Shown: in pieces, positions 24,062 through 33,001 of the stretch
How positions within the stretch are numbered: the first letter of the stretch is position 1
Layout of the letters: each line of letters opens with the position of its first letter
Source of the DNA: an uncultured bacterium
GTDB taxonomy: Bacteria > Bacillota > Clostridia > Oscillospirales > CAG-272
Reading direction: 5' to 3'
Assembly: GCA_949293405.1 (NCBI GenBank)
Contig: CASFDI010000043.1
Coordinates: 1 to 33,849, forward strand
Length of the DNA stretch: 33,849 nucleotides
Translations under genes and position numbers: made by a program
Notes under the pieces: generated by a model
The model's database searches: none
Told to the model about the DNA's origin: nothing
The model's input: only the letters and a program-made list of their open reading frames with translations

Positions 24062-25360
24062 TGCGGCAGTATCAGGCGCCTTCTCGGTGATGACTGCGTG
24101 CTCTTTCACGAAGTCCATGGCGGCCTTGACCTTCATGTCTGCCGCAATATCCTCGGCGGCAATCATGTTTTTCACTTCTTCAACCGGAACATTGTATGTC
24201 TCAGAGATGCGCTTGTATTCGCCCTCGATGGCCTCTTCGCTCGCGGTGAGATTCTCCAGAGCCGCAATCTTCTCCAGGCACAGGCGTACTTTGACCTGAC
24301 GCTCAGCCTGAGGACGCATCTGCGCACGCAGTTTGTCAAGATCCAGACCCGTATACTTGAAATAGGTAGACAGATCCAGTCCCTGCATTCTCAGACGGTT
24401 GTCATAATCGCGCACGAAGTTTTCGGTTTCAGCTGTGAACATCACTTCCGGAATCTCGGCGCTCATGTTCTCTACAAGCTCGGCCATCAGCTGTTCTTCC
24501 ACTTCGGCATCAGCCGTTTTGGCATTTCTCTCTTCCATTTTGGACCGGATGTCCGCTTTGTATTCAGCAAGAGTATCAAATTCGGAAACATCCTTGGCAA
24601 ATTCATCATCTGCTGCGGGCAGTTCGGTAAATTTGATGCTGTTGAGTTTGCAACGGAAGAGGGCGGCCTTGCCCTTCAGTTCTTCAGCATGGTAGTCAGC
24701 GGGGAAGGTGACATTCACATCAAATTCTTCACCGTGCTTCTTGCCTGCTACCTGCTCTTCAAAGCCGGGGATAAACTGGCCGCTTCCCAGTTTCAGGTCG
24801 AAGCCGGCCGATTTGCCGCCTTCGAAGGGAACACCGTCTACCGAACCGTCAAAATCAATGTTGACCTGATCGCCCATGGCGGCGGCGCGGTCGGTGACAT
24901 CAACGGTTCTGGAGTTTCTTTCCCGTGCACGGTCCACTTCAGCATCCACTTCCGCATCGGTGACGGGCCGAACGGTTTTCACGGCAGTCAGACCTTTATA
25001 TTCCTTGAGCGTGACTTCCGGTTTGACATATACTTTTGCCTTCAGAACAACGCCTTCATCGTCGATCGATTCGACATCCATCTCGGGCTGGCCGACAATG
25101 TCCAGTCCCGACTCTTTTGCAGCTTCCGCATAGGCTGCGGGAGCGCAGGCGTTGAGCGCTTCATCATAGAAAACGCCCTTTCCGTACAGTTTTTCAATAA
25201 TGACGCGGGGCGCCTTGCCCTTTCTGAAACCGGGGACATTGATCTTTCCCACCTGCTTCTTGTAGGCGGCGTTGACGGCTGCCTCAAATACATCCTTTGC
25301 GACCGAAAACGCAATCTCATACTGATTGGTACCGATCATGTCCTTTTTCGTCAGGCTCAT
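23921..25360 (-). CDS. tig: Trigger factor with Lys/Ala-rich C-terminal tail
   Basis: Ribosome-bound chaperone and peptidyl-prolyl isomerase. The 479-residue protein has the ribosome-binding signature [11 protein letters not shown] near residue 44, an FKBP-type domain (about 155-235, [10 protein letters not shown]...[10 protein letters not shown]) and the helical C-terminal arms. Usual length is about 430; the excess is a tail at residues 434-479 made of three imperfect repeats of the type [13 protein letters not shown], ending [14 protein letters not shown] lies 9 nt before the ATG. A promoter immediately upstream probably drives tig-clpP-clpX together. Confidence 0.96.
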   Translation of the reverse strand: MSLTKKDMIGTNQYEIAFSVAKDVFEAAVNAAYKKQVGKINVPGFRKGKAPRVIIEKLYGKGVFYDEALNACAPAAYAEAAKESGLDIVGQPEMDVESIDDEGVVLKAKVYVKPEVTLKEYKGLTAVKTVRPVTDAEVDAEVDRARERNSRTVDVTDRAAAMGDQVNIDFDGSVDGVPFEGGKSAGFDLKLGSGQFIPGFEEQVAGKKHGEEFDVNVTFPADYHAEELKGKAALFRCKLNSIKFTELPAADDEFAKDVSEFDTLAEYKADIRSKMEERNAKTADAEVEEQLMAELVENMSAEIPEVMFTAETENFVRDYDNRLRMQGLDLSTYFKYTGLDLDKLRAQMRPQAERQVKVRLCLEKIAALENLTASEEAIEGEYKRISETYNVPVEEVKNMIAAEDIAADMKVKAAMDFVKEHAVITEKAPDTAAEKPAKKPATKKAAADDAEKPAKKSATKKAADSEKPAKTTSKKKDAE

Positions 25361-25413
25361 TGAGAAATCCTCCAAGACTTTGAGTGATTATGATTTTATA
25401 TTTCAACCTCTTA

Positions 25414-25442
25414 ATTTTACAGGAAAAAAAACAGAATGTCAA
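25414..25442 (-). promoter_or_regulatory. Sigma-A promoter for tig-clpP-clpX
   Basis: Read leftwards: TTGACA (25437-25442), exactly 17 bp, TAAAAT (25414-25419). The -35 box overlaps the stop codon of the phosphoesterase gene. I see no CtsR-type heptad repeat beside it. Confidence 0.75.
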
Positions 25443-26191
25443 GTCCCATTCTGAAAATTCCTGCCGGATACGGGAATATACAGCGGAGTAAACTGTAAAT
25501 AATCTGCGGCTGCCATATGAAAAGTGATCCCGCAGGCGGAGAAGGTTGCCGGCAACAGGTAATTGCCGTGAATATGACCGAAATAGCAGTCCTTCACACC
25601 CGCCTCTTGCAGTTGAGAAACAAGGGGGTGCGCAATTTCTCCGTTCCATACAGGCGGGAAATGGAGAAAGGCCAGCACAGGCGCCTCGGGATGAAGCAGT
25701 TTCAGTTCAGCCGCCTGACTGAGACTGAGTTGCAGACGGACTGATTCGCGATTGAGCAGTTTTTTGATTTCCTCACGGCTTCTGCCGGGCTGAGCGTCCT
25801 CTTCCCAGAACCAGCCGCGTGTTCCCGCTATGATTGCGCCCTGTGTGTAGCAGGCGTTGTTGTAGAGCAGGGACAGGGTATTGAAGCTGTTTTCTGAGAA
25901 AAACCGCTGCATTTTAGATGCACTCAGCCACCAGAAGTCATGATTGCCTTTTCCAAGCAGTTTCTGCCCGGGCAGACTATCCAGAAAAGCAAAATCCGAG
26001 CGGGCCTGCTCCAGCGTCATCGCCCAGGTGATGTCTCCCGGAATCACCACCGTATCCTGCGGAGTAACCAGTGCGTTCCAGCGGGTTTTGATTTTCTGTA
26101 CATAGTCTGACCAGCGCCGGCCGAACACTTCCATGGATTTTGCTTCGTTTGCAGTGGACAGGTGCAGGTCTGCAATGACATATAGAGACAA
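25439..26191 (-). CDS. Metallophosphoesterase
   Basis: A 250-residue calcineurin-like phosphoesterase with the metal-binding motifs IADLHL (near the start), VIPGDITW, GKGNHDFWW, FLHFPP and FGHIHG. Related proteins in Firmicutes are annotated only as metallophosphoesterases; the substrate is unknown. I place the start at TTG 26191, because GAAAGGAG is 6 nt upstream and the predicted N-terminus (SLYVIADLHL) then fits the family. The longer frame to 26281 has no better support. It is divergent from the DUF1540 gene, 92 bp apart. Confidence 0.88.
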   Translation of the reverse strand: MSLYVIADLHLSTANEAKSMEVFGRRWSDYVQKIKTRWNALVTPQDTVVIPGDITWAMTLEQARSDFAFLDSLPGQKLLGKGNHDFWWLSASKMQRFFSENSFNTLSLLYNNACYTQGAIIAGTRGWFWEEDAQPGRSREEIKKLLNRESVRLQLSLSQAAELKLLHPEAPVLAFLHFPPVWNGEIAHPLVSQLQEAGVKDCYFGHIHGNYLLPATFSACGITFHMAAADYLQFTPLYIPVSGRNFQNGT

Positions 26192-26211
26192 AGGGGCACT
26201 CCTTTCAGGAA

Positions 26212-26241
26212 AGTATAAAACCGCGAAAGCGGGAGACACTT
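26212..26241 (+). promoter_or_regulatory. Possible sigma-F-type promoter for the DUF1540 gene
   Basis: AGTATA (26212-26217), a 14-bp spacer, GGAGACACTT (26232-26241). The B. subtilis sigma-F pattern is WGHATA, about 15 bp, GGNRAYAMTW; every box position fits and the spacer is one short. The expected start is about 35 nt before the ATG at 26284. This is a pattern match only. Confidence 0.35.
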
Positions 26242-26283
26242 TCATCTGCGGCGATGCCGACAACACGAAGGGAGTCTGCAAAA

Positions 26284-26466
26284 ATGGAAGAACAGAAGAA
26301 ATGCGGATGCAAACACATTAAGGGGATCGTGTGTGATGTGAAAAACTGCGCACATCACGACTCGTCCAACTGCTGCACCGCAGAGTGCGTTTCGATCGGG
26401 CCCTCGTCCGCTCAGAACTGTGCGGAAACAGTCTGCGCGACCTTCACGCCCAAGAGCATGGGTTAA
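26284..26466 (+). CDS. DUF1540 domain protein
   Basis: A 60-residue cysteine-rich protein. After CGCKHIKGIV it has the DUF1540 pattern CDVKNCAHHDSSNCCTAECVSIGP and a final ETVCATF, giving nine cysteines and three histidines, which suggests metal binding. The function of DUF1540 is not established. GAAGGGAG lies 9 nt before the ATG. It converges on thrC and the two stop codons overlap (TTAA shared), with no terminator between them. Confidence 0.9.
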   Translation: MEEQKKCGCKHIKGIVCDVKNCAHHDSSNCCTAECVSIGPSSAQNCAETVCATFTPKSMG

Positions 26467-27953
26467 TCGGCCGCTTTTGCAAAAGCGAGCACTGCGGCGG
26501 GCATGTCCTCCCGCCGGATCACCTGCGTGAAGCGGACGGCACGGTTCCCGATGCCGTCAAGCGGCGCAGGGATCGGGACGCGGCTTTCGGCGCTGAGTTG
26601 ATTCAGGGCCGAAAGTTCGTCCTCAGCCGGCGTTCCGGTGAGCGCACGGTATACATCCACTGCGAACTTGAAGGGACTGGCCGTGGATACCAGCAACACA
26701 TGCGGGGCATCGGGATGTTCTGCGCGGTACTGCATGGCGGCGCTGCATCCGACAGCGGTATGTGTATCCATCAGGTATCCGTTCTTGCGGAACACATCGT
26801 GAATAACCGCTCCGGTTTCTTCTTCGTCACAGAAGTAACCGGTGAAGTCCTCGCGGATGGCACGGAACTCTTCAGGGGAGACGGTGTATTTCCCGTCTCT
26901 TGCCAGCTGTTCCATATAGGCGGCGGTCCGGACAGGACCTGCGATCAGGTAGAGCAGGCGTTCCAGATTCGAAGAAATCAGAATATCCATCGACGGAGAA
27001 ATGGTGGTGTAGAACGGCCGGTTACGGTCATAGGTGCCGGTGCGCAGGAAGTCGGTCAGGATGTTGTTGCGGTTGGAAGCACAGATCAGTCTGCCGAGCG
27101 GCAGTCCCATGCGTTTGGCAATGCAGGCGGCGAAGATATTTCCGAAATTGCCTGTAGGGACTGCAACATCCAGTGTGTCTCCCATCCGGATCATCCCCTT
27201 CGTGCACAGATCGCAGTACGCGGATACATAATACACGATCTGCGGCGCCAGGCGTCCCCAGTTGATGGAGTTGGCGCTGGACAGAAAAGTTCCTGCGGTA
27301 TTCAGTTGTTCACGGATTTCGGGATCCGAGAAAATCTGCTTGACGCCGGTCTGGGCGTCATCGAAATTCCCGCGGATGGCGGTAACATCCACATTGGAAC
27401 CGGTCTGGGTAATCATCTGCAGTTTCTGTACGCGGCTGACTCCGTCCACCGGGTAGAAGACCTGGATGCGGATCCCGGGAATATCACGATATCCTTCCAG
27501 CGCGGCTTTACCGGTGTCGCCCGATGTTGCAACCAGAATCAGGGCCGTGCGGGTTTCTCCGGTTTTGACAAGCGCGCGGGAGAGCAATCGAGGCATGATC
27601 TGCAGCGCCATATCCTTGAATGCACAGGTCGGGCCGTGCCACAATTCCAGTGCGGACATCCGGCTGTCAATCTCGTGCAGCGGTGCGGCGCCGCCCGGAA
27701 ACCGTTCCGACGAATACGCTTCTCTGCAGTCTGCCAGCAGTTCCGCGTATGTATAATCGGTCAGGAAACGGTGCAGGATGTTGGCTGCCCGTTCCGGGTA
27801 AGAAAGAGCAGACAGTTCGGCAAGGTCGGCCCTGGTCAGGACCGGCAGCTGCTGCGGCATGTAGAGCCCTCCGTCGGGAGCAAGCCCACGCTTGATGGCT
27901 TCCGCTGCGCTGACGCTGTGACCGTCGGTACTTCTGGTGCTGATGTAGTTCAT
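26463..27953 (-). CDS. thrC: Threonine synthase
   Basis: PLP enzyme that converts O-phosphohomoserine to threonine. The 496-residue protein is of the longer class (near-500 residues), with STRSTDGHSVSAAEAIKRGLAPDGGLYMP at the start, the PLP lysine in PTCAFKDMALQ, VATSGDTGKAAL, the SANSINWGRLAPQ segment and GNFGN. GAGGAAA lies upstream of the ATG. hom and thrB are not in the window, but an ApgM-like gene lies in the same leftward gene string. Confidence 0.96.
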   Translation of the reverse strand: MNYISTRSTDGHSVSAAEAIKRGLAPDGGLYMPQQLPVLTRADLAELSALSYPERAANILHRFLTDYTYAELLADCREAYSSERFPGGAAPLHEIDSRMSALELWHGPTCAFKDMALQIMPRLLSRALVKTGETRTALILVATSGDTGKAALEGYRDIPGIRIQVFYPVDGVSRVQKLQMITQTGSNVDVTAIRGNFDDAQTGVKQIFSDPEIREQLNTAGTFLSSANSINWGRLAPQIVYYVSAYCDLCTKGMIRMGDTLDVAVPTGNFGNIFAACIAKRMGLPLGRLICASNRNNILTDFLRTGTYDRNRPFYTTISPSMDILISSNLERLLYLIAGPVRTAAYMEQLARDGKYTVSPEEFRAIREDFTGYFCDEEETGAVIHDVFRKNGYLMDTHTAVGCSAAMQYRAEHPDAPHVLLVSTASPFKFAVDVYRALTGTPAEDELSALNQLSAESRVPIPAPLDGIGNRAVRFTQVIRREDMPAAVLAFAKAAD

Positions 27954-28036
27954 GTGTTTTTCCTCATCTATTTTGTGTTTTCAGAATTCGTGTTATACAG
28001 GACTTTCTCCGGTTGCCGCGTATGCGGTCGGAAACA

Positions 28037-28942
28037 TCAGAGATCCGGATGGGGGAAGCGGGTGGAAATCCGGGCCGCATTGTTATAAAAAATATCGGCA
28101 ATCAATTGCTCCGGATATCCGTCTGCCGACATTTTATCTGCAAGTTTTATCAGATCGCAGGGGGCATACAGGCCGTCCGGCATCCGGTCAATACCGTCAA
28201 AATCAGTCCCGATTGCAAGAGTACGCTCCCCGCCCAGCGCAAGAAAATGTTCAATATGGCGCATCAGATGATCGGTTGTTGCATGATCGGTCCCGGACAG
28301 GTGCGGGGGATAGAGAGTCAGTCCCAGTACGCCGCCGGTATCCCGCAGTGCGCAGAACAGGTCATCCGGCAGGTTGCGCGGATGGGGGCAGACAGCACGG
28401 GCACCGCTGTGTGTTGCCAGTACAGGAATTCCGCGCTGGCCAAAGTAGGAGAGCACCTGCGCGGCACAGGGGTCCGATGCATGGGAAATATCGGGCAGAA
28501 TGCCTGTTTCAATCAGGTGCGGGAGCAACTGGTGACCGAACGGACGCAGCGGCAGATCGGTATCGTAAGCCCCCCCGATGATATTTTCACCGCTCCATTG
28601 CAGGGTCAGGATGGCAATGCCGTCCCGGCGCAGAGTATACAGCCGGTTGAGGTCACCGCACAGCAGACGGCCGTCTTCCACCGCAAAATACGGAGTAAAG
28701 GTGCCGGGCAGACAGGGCGGCGCGGCACGGAAGGCGAGGCGGAAGTCGGCAATCATATGCCGGTAAGCGGTATAGGCGCGATCATCCGTCAGATGTTTAT
28801 CTGACCAGAAGGCAAACACCTGCGCGCAGGTGTCAAAACCGCAGTATGCATCGGCGCGGACCGAGAGGGAAGGCGACGCGAAGGTAAGATGTTCGCGGTA
28901 GATACGGTAAGGGGTGTCGCAGTGCAGATCAAACAGGTTCAT
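28037..28942 (-). CDS. Membrane dipeptidase-type peptidase (family M19)
   Basis: A 301-residue zinc dipeptidase. The metal-binding DLHCDTP is at the N-terminus, LTLQWSGEN and ISHAS follow, and ATHSGARAVCPHPRNLPDD and GTDFDGID match renal-dipeptidase-like enzymes. No signal peptide is seen, so it should be cytoplasmic despite the family name. GGGAGG lies 4 nt before the ATG. The gap of 83 nt to thrC and 35 nt from yraN suggests shared transcription. Confidence 0.94.
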   Translation of the reverse strand: MNLFDLHCDTPYRIYREHLTFASPSLSVRADAYCGFDTCAQVFAFWSDKHLTDDRAYTAYRHMIADFRLAFRAAPPCLPGTFTPYFAVEDGRLLCGDLNRLYTLRRDGIAILTLQWSGENIIGGAYDTDLPLRPFGHQLLPHLIETGILPDISHASDPCAAQVLSYFGQRGIPVLATHSGARAVCPHPRNLPDDLFCALRDTGGVLGLTLYPPHLSGTDHATTDHLMRHIEHFLALGGERTLAIGTDFDGIDRMPDGLYAPCDLIKLADKMSADGYPEQLIADIFYNNAARISTRFPHPDL

Positions 28943-28977
28943 AGGACCTCCCGACCGGTGGTTCCGGTCAGTAAGGT

Positions 28978-29358
28978 TTATGCACCGAATGCGTTTTCTA
29001 TGTGCCGGATCTCCAGCACAGACCGGTCTGACGGAGAAAGGTATACTTCCACAATATCAAACCGCAGACGGAGGTTGTCATGCTTGTGAGGGTACAGGCG
29101 TGCCGCGTGAATCAGCCGCAGTTGTTTGGTTCTGTCAACCGCGGCCGCCGGGCGTGGATTCCAGCTGTTTTCCGTTTGGGTGCGGCACTTGACCTCGACA
29201 AATACGAGATGTGTGCTGTTGCGCACAATCAGGTCGATTTCACAGCCGTCTGCCCTGAAATTTCTGCCGAGTATCTTATATCCGTTTTTGCGAAGGTAAT
29301 GTTCTGCGCACCGTTCACCGAAGTCTCCCGTCTGCTTTGCCGTTTTGGAATGCATCAT
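28978..29358 (-). CDS. yraN: YraN/UPF0102 family endonuclease-like protein
   Basis: A 126-residue protein with the YraN pattern: [22 protein letters not shown], then CEIDLIV and LVFVEVKCR, the PD-(D/E)XK nuclease-like core. Its role is not firmly known; it is commonly linked to rnhB, as here. The first of two adjacent ATGs (29358) overlaps the rnhB stop by 4 nt, and there is no strong ribosome binding site, so coupling is likely. The frame open to 29505 lies within rnhB and is not used. Confidence 0.92.
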   Translation of the reverse strand: MMHSKTAKQTGDFGERCAEHYLRKNGYKILGRNFRADGCEIDLIVRNSTHLVFVEVKCRTQTENSWNPRPAAAVDRTKQLRLIHAARLYPHKHDNLRLRFDIVEVYLSPSDRSVLEIRHIENAFGA

Positions 29359-29960
29359 GGCTTCGGATCGAGAAACTTCAGAAAGGTGAGGCGGTGGATG
29401 GGACAGGGACCCAGACGCCGCAGGGCGTCCATGTGTTCCCGCGTGCCGTAGCCCTTGTGGGATGCAAATCCGTAACCCGGGTAATTCACTTCGTCTTCCA
29501 GACACAGGCGATCCCGTGTCACCTTCGCGAGAATACTCGCGGCAGCGATGGAAAGAGAGCGTGCATCTCCCTTGACAACTGCCTGTGCCGGTATCGGGAA
29601 ATCACGGATGCAGTTGCCGTCCACAAGAGCAAAATCCGCAGGACACTTCAACTCCGCCAAAGCGCGGCGCATCGCCAGCATTGTGGCGTTGAGAATGTTC
29701 AATTCATCAATTTCCTTTGCGGAAGCAGAGCCGATTCCGTAGGAAAGAGCGTGGCAGATAATCTCATCATAGAGAAGTTCCCGCTTCTTGGGTGTGAGCT
29801 TTTTGGAGTCGTCTACTCCGGGCAGGCTGCAGTCGGGCGGCAGAATGCAGGCCGCGGCTACCACGGGTCCCGAAAGCGGACCGCGTCCCGCTTCATCCAC
29901 CCCGCAGACAGTGGTATAACCACGGCTGCGAAGTTGGTTTTCCAGTTCCAGATCAGGCAT
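29355..29960 (-). CDS. rnhB: Ribonuclease HII
   Basis: Removes ribonucleotides from DNA and RNA from hybrids. The 201-residue protein has the catalytic [13 protein letters not shown] (Asp22, Glu23), [16 protein letters not shown] with the third Asp, and [28 protein letters not shown] lies 4 nt before the ATG at 29960, inside the end of rbgA (8-nt overlap). Confidence 0.97.
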   Translation of the reverse strand: MPDLELENQLRSRGYTTVCGVDEAGRGPLSGPVVAAACILPPDCSLPGVDDSKKLTPKKRELLYDEIICHALSYGIGSASAKEIDELNILNATMLAMRRALAELKCPADFALVDGNCIRDFPIPAQAVVKGDARSLSIAAASILAKVTRDRLCLEDEVNYPGYGFASHKGYGTREHMDALRRLGPCPIHRLTFLKFLDPKP

Positions 29961-30831
29961 GATGCTCCTCCCGGGGCCACTCCAGTGTGATATGTCCGAT
30001 TTTGCCGCCGCGGAATTCATCCAGCAGCATCTCGGCAGTGCGCCGGTGGTTGATGACGCCTCCGCTCATCAGCATGCCGCGGCGCCTGCCTACCGTCTCA
30101 AACAGATCATATCCGTCGAGTTCCGCACATTCCTGCGCATCCAGACGGTAGCGTTCAAAAAACAGGGCAGGATAGAGTTCTCTCAGACGCACGCACAGCA
30201 GCATGGCAATCTCTTCCACATCCAGAACACCGTCCCGGATGGCACCGGTCATAGCAAGGTTCTCGCCGCATCGGCGGTCCTCAAATTTCGGCCACAGAAC
30301 GCCGGGCATATCAAGCAGGGACAGACCGATATCGGTGCTGACCCATTGCTTGTGCATGGTAACACCCGGCCGGTCTTCCACTTTGGCTCTCCGTCCGCCG
30401 GCAAGGCGGTTGATCAGGGAGGATTTTCCCACATTGGGAATCCCTACCATCATGGCCCGCAGGCGTCTGCCTTCCATTCCGCGGTCGTGGTAGCGTTGCA
30501 ACTTTTCCGCAAGCAGGGAGCGCACCGCCTGTCCCATCCGGTCAATCCCCTCTCCGGTGATGCTGTCCACCGGTACCGGACTTTCTCCCCGGCGGCGCAT
30601 ATAGTCGCACCATGCGGCGGTTTTCTGCGGATCAGCCAGGGAAGTTTTGGTCAGAAGGGTCAGGACAGGTTTCGCACCGGTCAGCTTCCGGATTTCGGGA
30701 TTGCGGGAGGAGGCGGGAATGCGCGCATCCAAAAGCTCCAGCACAACATCGACATCGGAGAGACTTTCCTGTATCAGCCTGCGTGTTTTCGCCATATGGC
30801 CGGGAAACCACTGGATCGGATCTGCCGACAT
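29953..30831 (-). CDS. rbgA: Ribosome biogenesis GTPase RbgA (YlqF)
   Basis: Circularly permuted GTPase needed for late assembly of the large ribosomal subunit. The 292-residue protein has [13 protein letters not shown] at the start and [18 protein letters not shown]. The G4 position reads TKTS at 61-64 instead of NKxD. G1 GIPNVGKS is at 130-137, G2 Thr in RPGVT, and G3 DMPG at 174-177. The C-terminal RNA-binding helical domain follows. AAGGAGG lies 5 nt before the ATG. Order lepB-rbgA-rnhB is common in Firmicutes. Confidence 0.96.
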   Translation of the reverse strand: MSADPIQWFPGHMAKTRRLIQESLSDVDVVLELLDARIPASSRNPEIRKLTGAKPVLTLLTKTSLADPQKTAAWCDYMRRRGESPVPVDSITGEGIDRMGQAVRSLLAEKLQRYHDRGMEGRRLRAMMVGIPNVGKSSLINRLAGGRRAKVEDRPGVTMHKQWVSTDIGLSLLDMPGVLWPKFEDRRCGENLAMTGAIRDGVLDVEEIAMLLCVRLRELYPALFFERYRLDAQECAELDGYDLFETVGRRRGMLMSGGVINHRRTAEMLLDEFRGGKIGHITLEWPREEHHA

Positions 30832-30863
30832 AATGCCTCCTTCTGTGATTTTACTGTTATGAA

Positions 30864-31499
30864 TTATTCTACTTTGCCGAAGGACGAGAAGGGAAACAAC
30901 CGCAATACAACCCGCCCCAGAATATTCCGTTCATCCACACACCCGAATGCGCGGCTGTCGGTGGAGTGGTTGCGGTGATCCCCCATCACAAAAACATGTC
31001 CTTCAGGCACTACAATCGGGCCCATGGGTGTGTAGCGGTAGACCGTACTTTCCATGTCCAGATATACAAAACTGTCATCATAGCACACCCCGTTCACATA
31101 AACGCCGTCTGTTTTGATTTCTACAGTCTGTCCTTCCGTGGCGATAATGCGTTTAACCAGGGGGGTATCGTACAGGTCGTTAAGCTGGAAAATCACAATA
31201 TCTCCCTGCTTGGGGGTGTACAGAAAATCGGAAACCAGCAGTTTTTCATTATCGAACAGCGTACGCTCCATGGAGGGACCGTCTACTACGGAATACCGCA
31301 CAAAGAAAGTGGTGAGCACCACGATCACAACGGTCAGCACCAGAAACAATTCCACGAAATCGTACACAGCAGAAGCGGTTTTTCCCGGTTTGGGACCGAA
31401 TTCTCGCTTTTTTTTCGGTTCATACCACTGCTGGTGAGCGAAGGGACCGCCTGGCTCATCCTGCAGGGACTCTACGGAATCGTATCCGAAAGGATTCAT
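30864..31499 (-). CDS. lepB: Signal peptidase I
   Basis: Cleaves signal peptides of exported proteins on the outer membrane face. The 211-residue protein has a cytoplasmic N-terminus of about 45 residues, rich in Lys and Pro, a single membrane span at about 47-68, the catalytic Ser76 in GPSMERTL, and the general base Lys116 in LVKRIIA, with GDHRNHSTDSR near the C-terminus. AGAAAGG lies 8 nt before the ATG. It starts 14 nt after the apgM-like gene. Confidence 0.95.
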   Translation of the reverse strand: MNPFGYDSVESLQDEPGGPFAHQQWYEPKKKREFGPKPGKTASAVYDFVELFLVLTVVIVVLTTFFVRYSVVDGPSMERTLFDNEKLLVSDFLYTPKQGDIVIFQLNDLYDTPLVKRIIATEGQTVEIKTDGVYVNGVCYDDSFVYLDMESTVYRYTPMGPIVVPEGHVFVMGDHRNHSTDSRAFGCVDERNILGRVVLRLFPFSSFGKVE

Positions 31500-31513
31500 G
31501 AATATTACCTTTC

Positions 31514-32740
31514 TCAGTTGGATTTCAGGGGGGCGTGTCCGACCAGGCGTTCCATCAGTGCGGTTCCGTCGGGCAGATAGAGGCCTGTCGCCTCTGCGGT
31601 AGACTCGTTGAGCGTGGAAACACCGACGGTGTCATGCTCGCTGTCAAAGATCATGAACGGTACCGGCTCCATGGAGTGCGTCCGGATCTCAATCGGAGTA
31701 GGATGGTCGGGAAGGGTCATAATGCGGAACGGTTCGCCGCTCTGTACCAGGAACTGATACAGTGGTGTCAGTACCAGTCGGTCAATTTTCTCAATGGAGA
31801 GCACCTTGTTTTCGGTTTCGGCACGGTGACCGCATTCGTCGGGACCTTCCAGATGTACATACACCAGATCCTGACCGCGACGGAATGCATCGATGGCGGC
31901 GTTTGCCTTTCCTTCATAGTTCGTATGCACATTTCCGGTCGCGCCCGGAACATCGATGGATTCCATCCCTGCACACAGACCGATTCCCTTGATCAGATCT
32001 ACCGCCGAAATGACAGTGCCCTTCAGTCCCCATTTTTCACGGAATGCGGGCAGTGCCGGTTTTTTACCCGGGCTCCAGAACCATGCCGAGTTGGCAACCC
32101 GTTTCCCCTGGGCGCGGCGCGCAAGGTTGACAGGATGGTCTTTCAGAATATCGTAGGAAGCGCGCATCAGCCGGTAAAACGGCTCACCCGCCTCACCGCG
32201 GGGCAGATAGTCGCGGATGCACTTGCCGAGAATATCATGCGGACGCATAAACGGATAAGTGTCATCTCCGCCGTGCCAGATCATGCAGTGCCGGTAACTG
32301 ATGCCGGTATGAAAATGCCGCTGGGGAGTGCTCAGTTTTTCTTCCAGTGCGCGGATCAGCTGGTCCGCCTCGGGTGTGGTAATTTCATCGGAGGAGTGAT
32401 CAATGATGATCTTGTCGTCGTAATCCCCATCATCTGAGAGTGTAACCAGATTGCACCGGTAGGCGGTATCGTCCGCGTTCATGGTCAGCCCCATGCTGAC
32501 CGCTTCCAAGGGGGAGCGCCCTTTGGAGTACACTTTCGGATCGTATGACAGGATGGCGAGATTGGCCGTGTCGCTTTCCGGTACCATCCCCTGCGGAACA
32601 TTGGATACGGTGCCCACCAGGGAACGGGCGGCAAGGGCGTCCATCATGGGTTTTTCCGCCGCTTCCATCGGCGTACGGTTCTGCAGTGCGGCAATGGGAC
32701 GATCCGCCATTCCGTCATAGACAATGACCAGGTATTTCAT
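31514..32740 (-). CDS. Cofactor-independent phosphoglycerate mutase, ApgM-like
   Basis: A 408-residue member of the archaeal-type, metal-dependent phosphoglycerate mutase family in the alkaline phosphatase superfamily. It has IVYDGMADRPI at the start, PESDTANLAILSYDP with the likely catalytic Ser, YVHLEGPDECGH, and TLPDHPTPIEIRTHS. The family may act as phosphoglycerate mutase, but bacterial paralogues have also been proposed as homoserine kinase substitutes. The ATG at 32740 fits the family N-terminus; a TTG at 32761 has a better ribosome binding site (GGAAAGG, 8 nt) and would add seven residues. It heads the string running down to thrC. Confidence 0.88.
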   Translation of the reverse strand: MKYLVIVYDGMADRPIAALQNRTPMEAAEKPMMDALAARSLVGTVSNVPQGMVPESDTANLAILSYDPKVYSKGRSPLEAVSMGLTMNADDTAYRCNLVTLSDDGDYDDKIIIDHSSDEITTPEADQLIRALEEKLSTPQRHFHTGISYRHCMIWHGGDDTYPFMRPHDILGKCIRDYLPRGEAGEPFYRLMRASYDILKDHPVNLARRAQGKRVANSAWFWSPGKKPALPAFREKWGLKGTVISAVDLIKGIGLCAGMESIDVPGATGNVHTNYEGKANAAIDAFRRGQDLVYVHLEGPDECGHRAETENKVLSIEKIDRLVLTPLYQFLVQSGEPFRIMTLPDHPTPIEIRTHSMEPVPFMIFDSEHDTVGVSTLNESTAEATGLYLPDGTALMERLVGHAPLKSN

Positions 32741-32805
32741 ATTTTTGCTCAACGCTGCCAAAGCAGGCGCCTTTCCGGAAATATAGAATACAGTAGATAC
32801 GAATC

Positions 32806-32834
32806 ATTATAGCACAAGCAGCAGCAAATTACAA
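32806..32834 (-). promoter_or_regulatory. Sigma-A promoter for the apgM-lepB-rbgA string
   Basis: Read leftwards: TTGTAA (32829-32834), exactly 17 bp, TATAAT (32806-32811), 45-66 bp before the candidate starts. It is the only clear promoter I found for the seven leftward genes down to thrC. Confidence 0.75.
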
Positions 32835-32967
32835 TGATTTTTCCGAAATTGCGTCTGAATATATACGGATTCAGATCTGCGCAGTGCAGGTCCGCCTTAA
32901 AATGTGCAGGAATGGTTCCGTCATGCCGTACAGGATCCGTCTGATAACGGTTTACTGCTTGCAATAA

Positions 32968-32992
32968 AAAGGCCCGCATCTTACGATGCGGG
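32968..32992 (-). terminator. Terminator for leftward transcription before apgM
   Basis: CCCGCATC (32973-32980) pairs with GATGCGGG (32985-32992), with a 4-nt loop. On the minus strand it is followed by CCTTTTTATT. It implies a leftward transcript ending here, from the short ORF or from the Imm-5-like gene. The rest of 32835-33235 holds no other feature I can support. Confidence 0.8.
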
Positions 32993-33001
32993 TGCAACGG
33001 T

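Noticed and set aside
23816..25363. A 515-codon plus-strand open frame
   Set aside because: Antisense to trigger factor; its long Phe/Gly/Ser-rich translation is the complement of the Lys/Ala/Glu-rich tig codons.
26221..26232. Small hairpin CCGC-GAAA-GCGG upstream of the DUF1540 gene
   Set aside because: Only four base pairs and no T run; it falls between the putative promoter boxes, so it is unlikely to be an RNA element.
26385..28088. A 567-codon plus-strand open frame
   Set aside because: It lies antisense to thrC, whose protein is unmistakable; the plus-strand translation has no recognisable motifs and is rich in Arg, Gly and His, as expected from GC-rich antisense frames.
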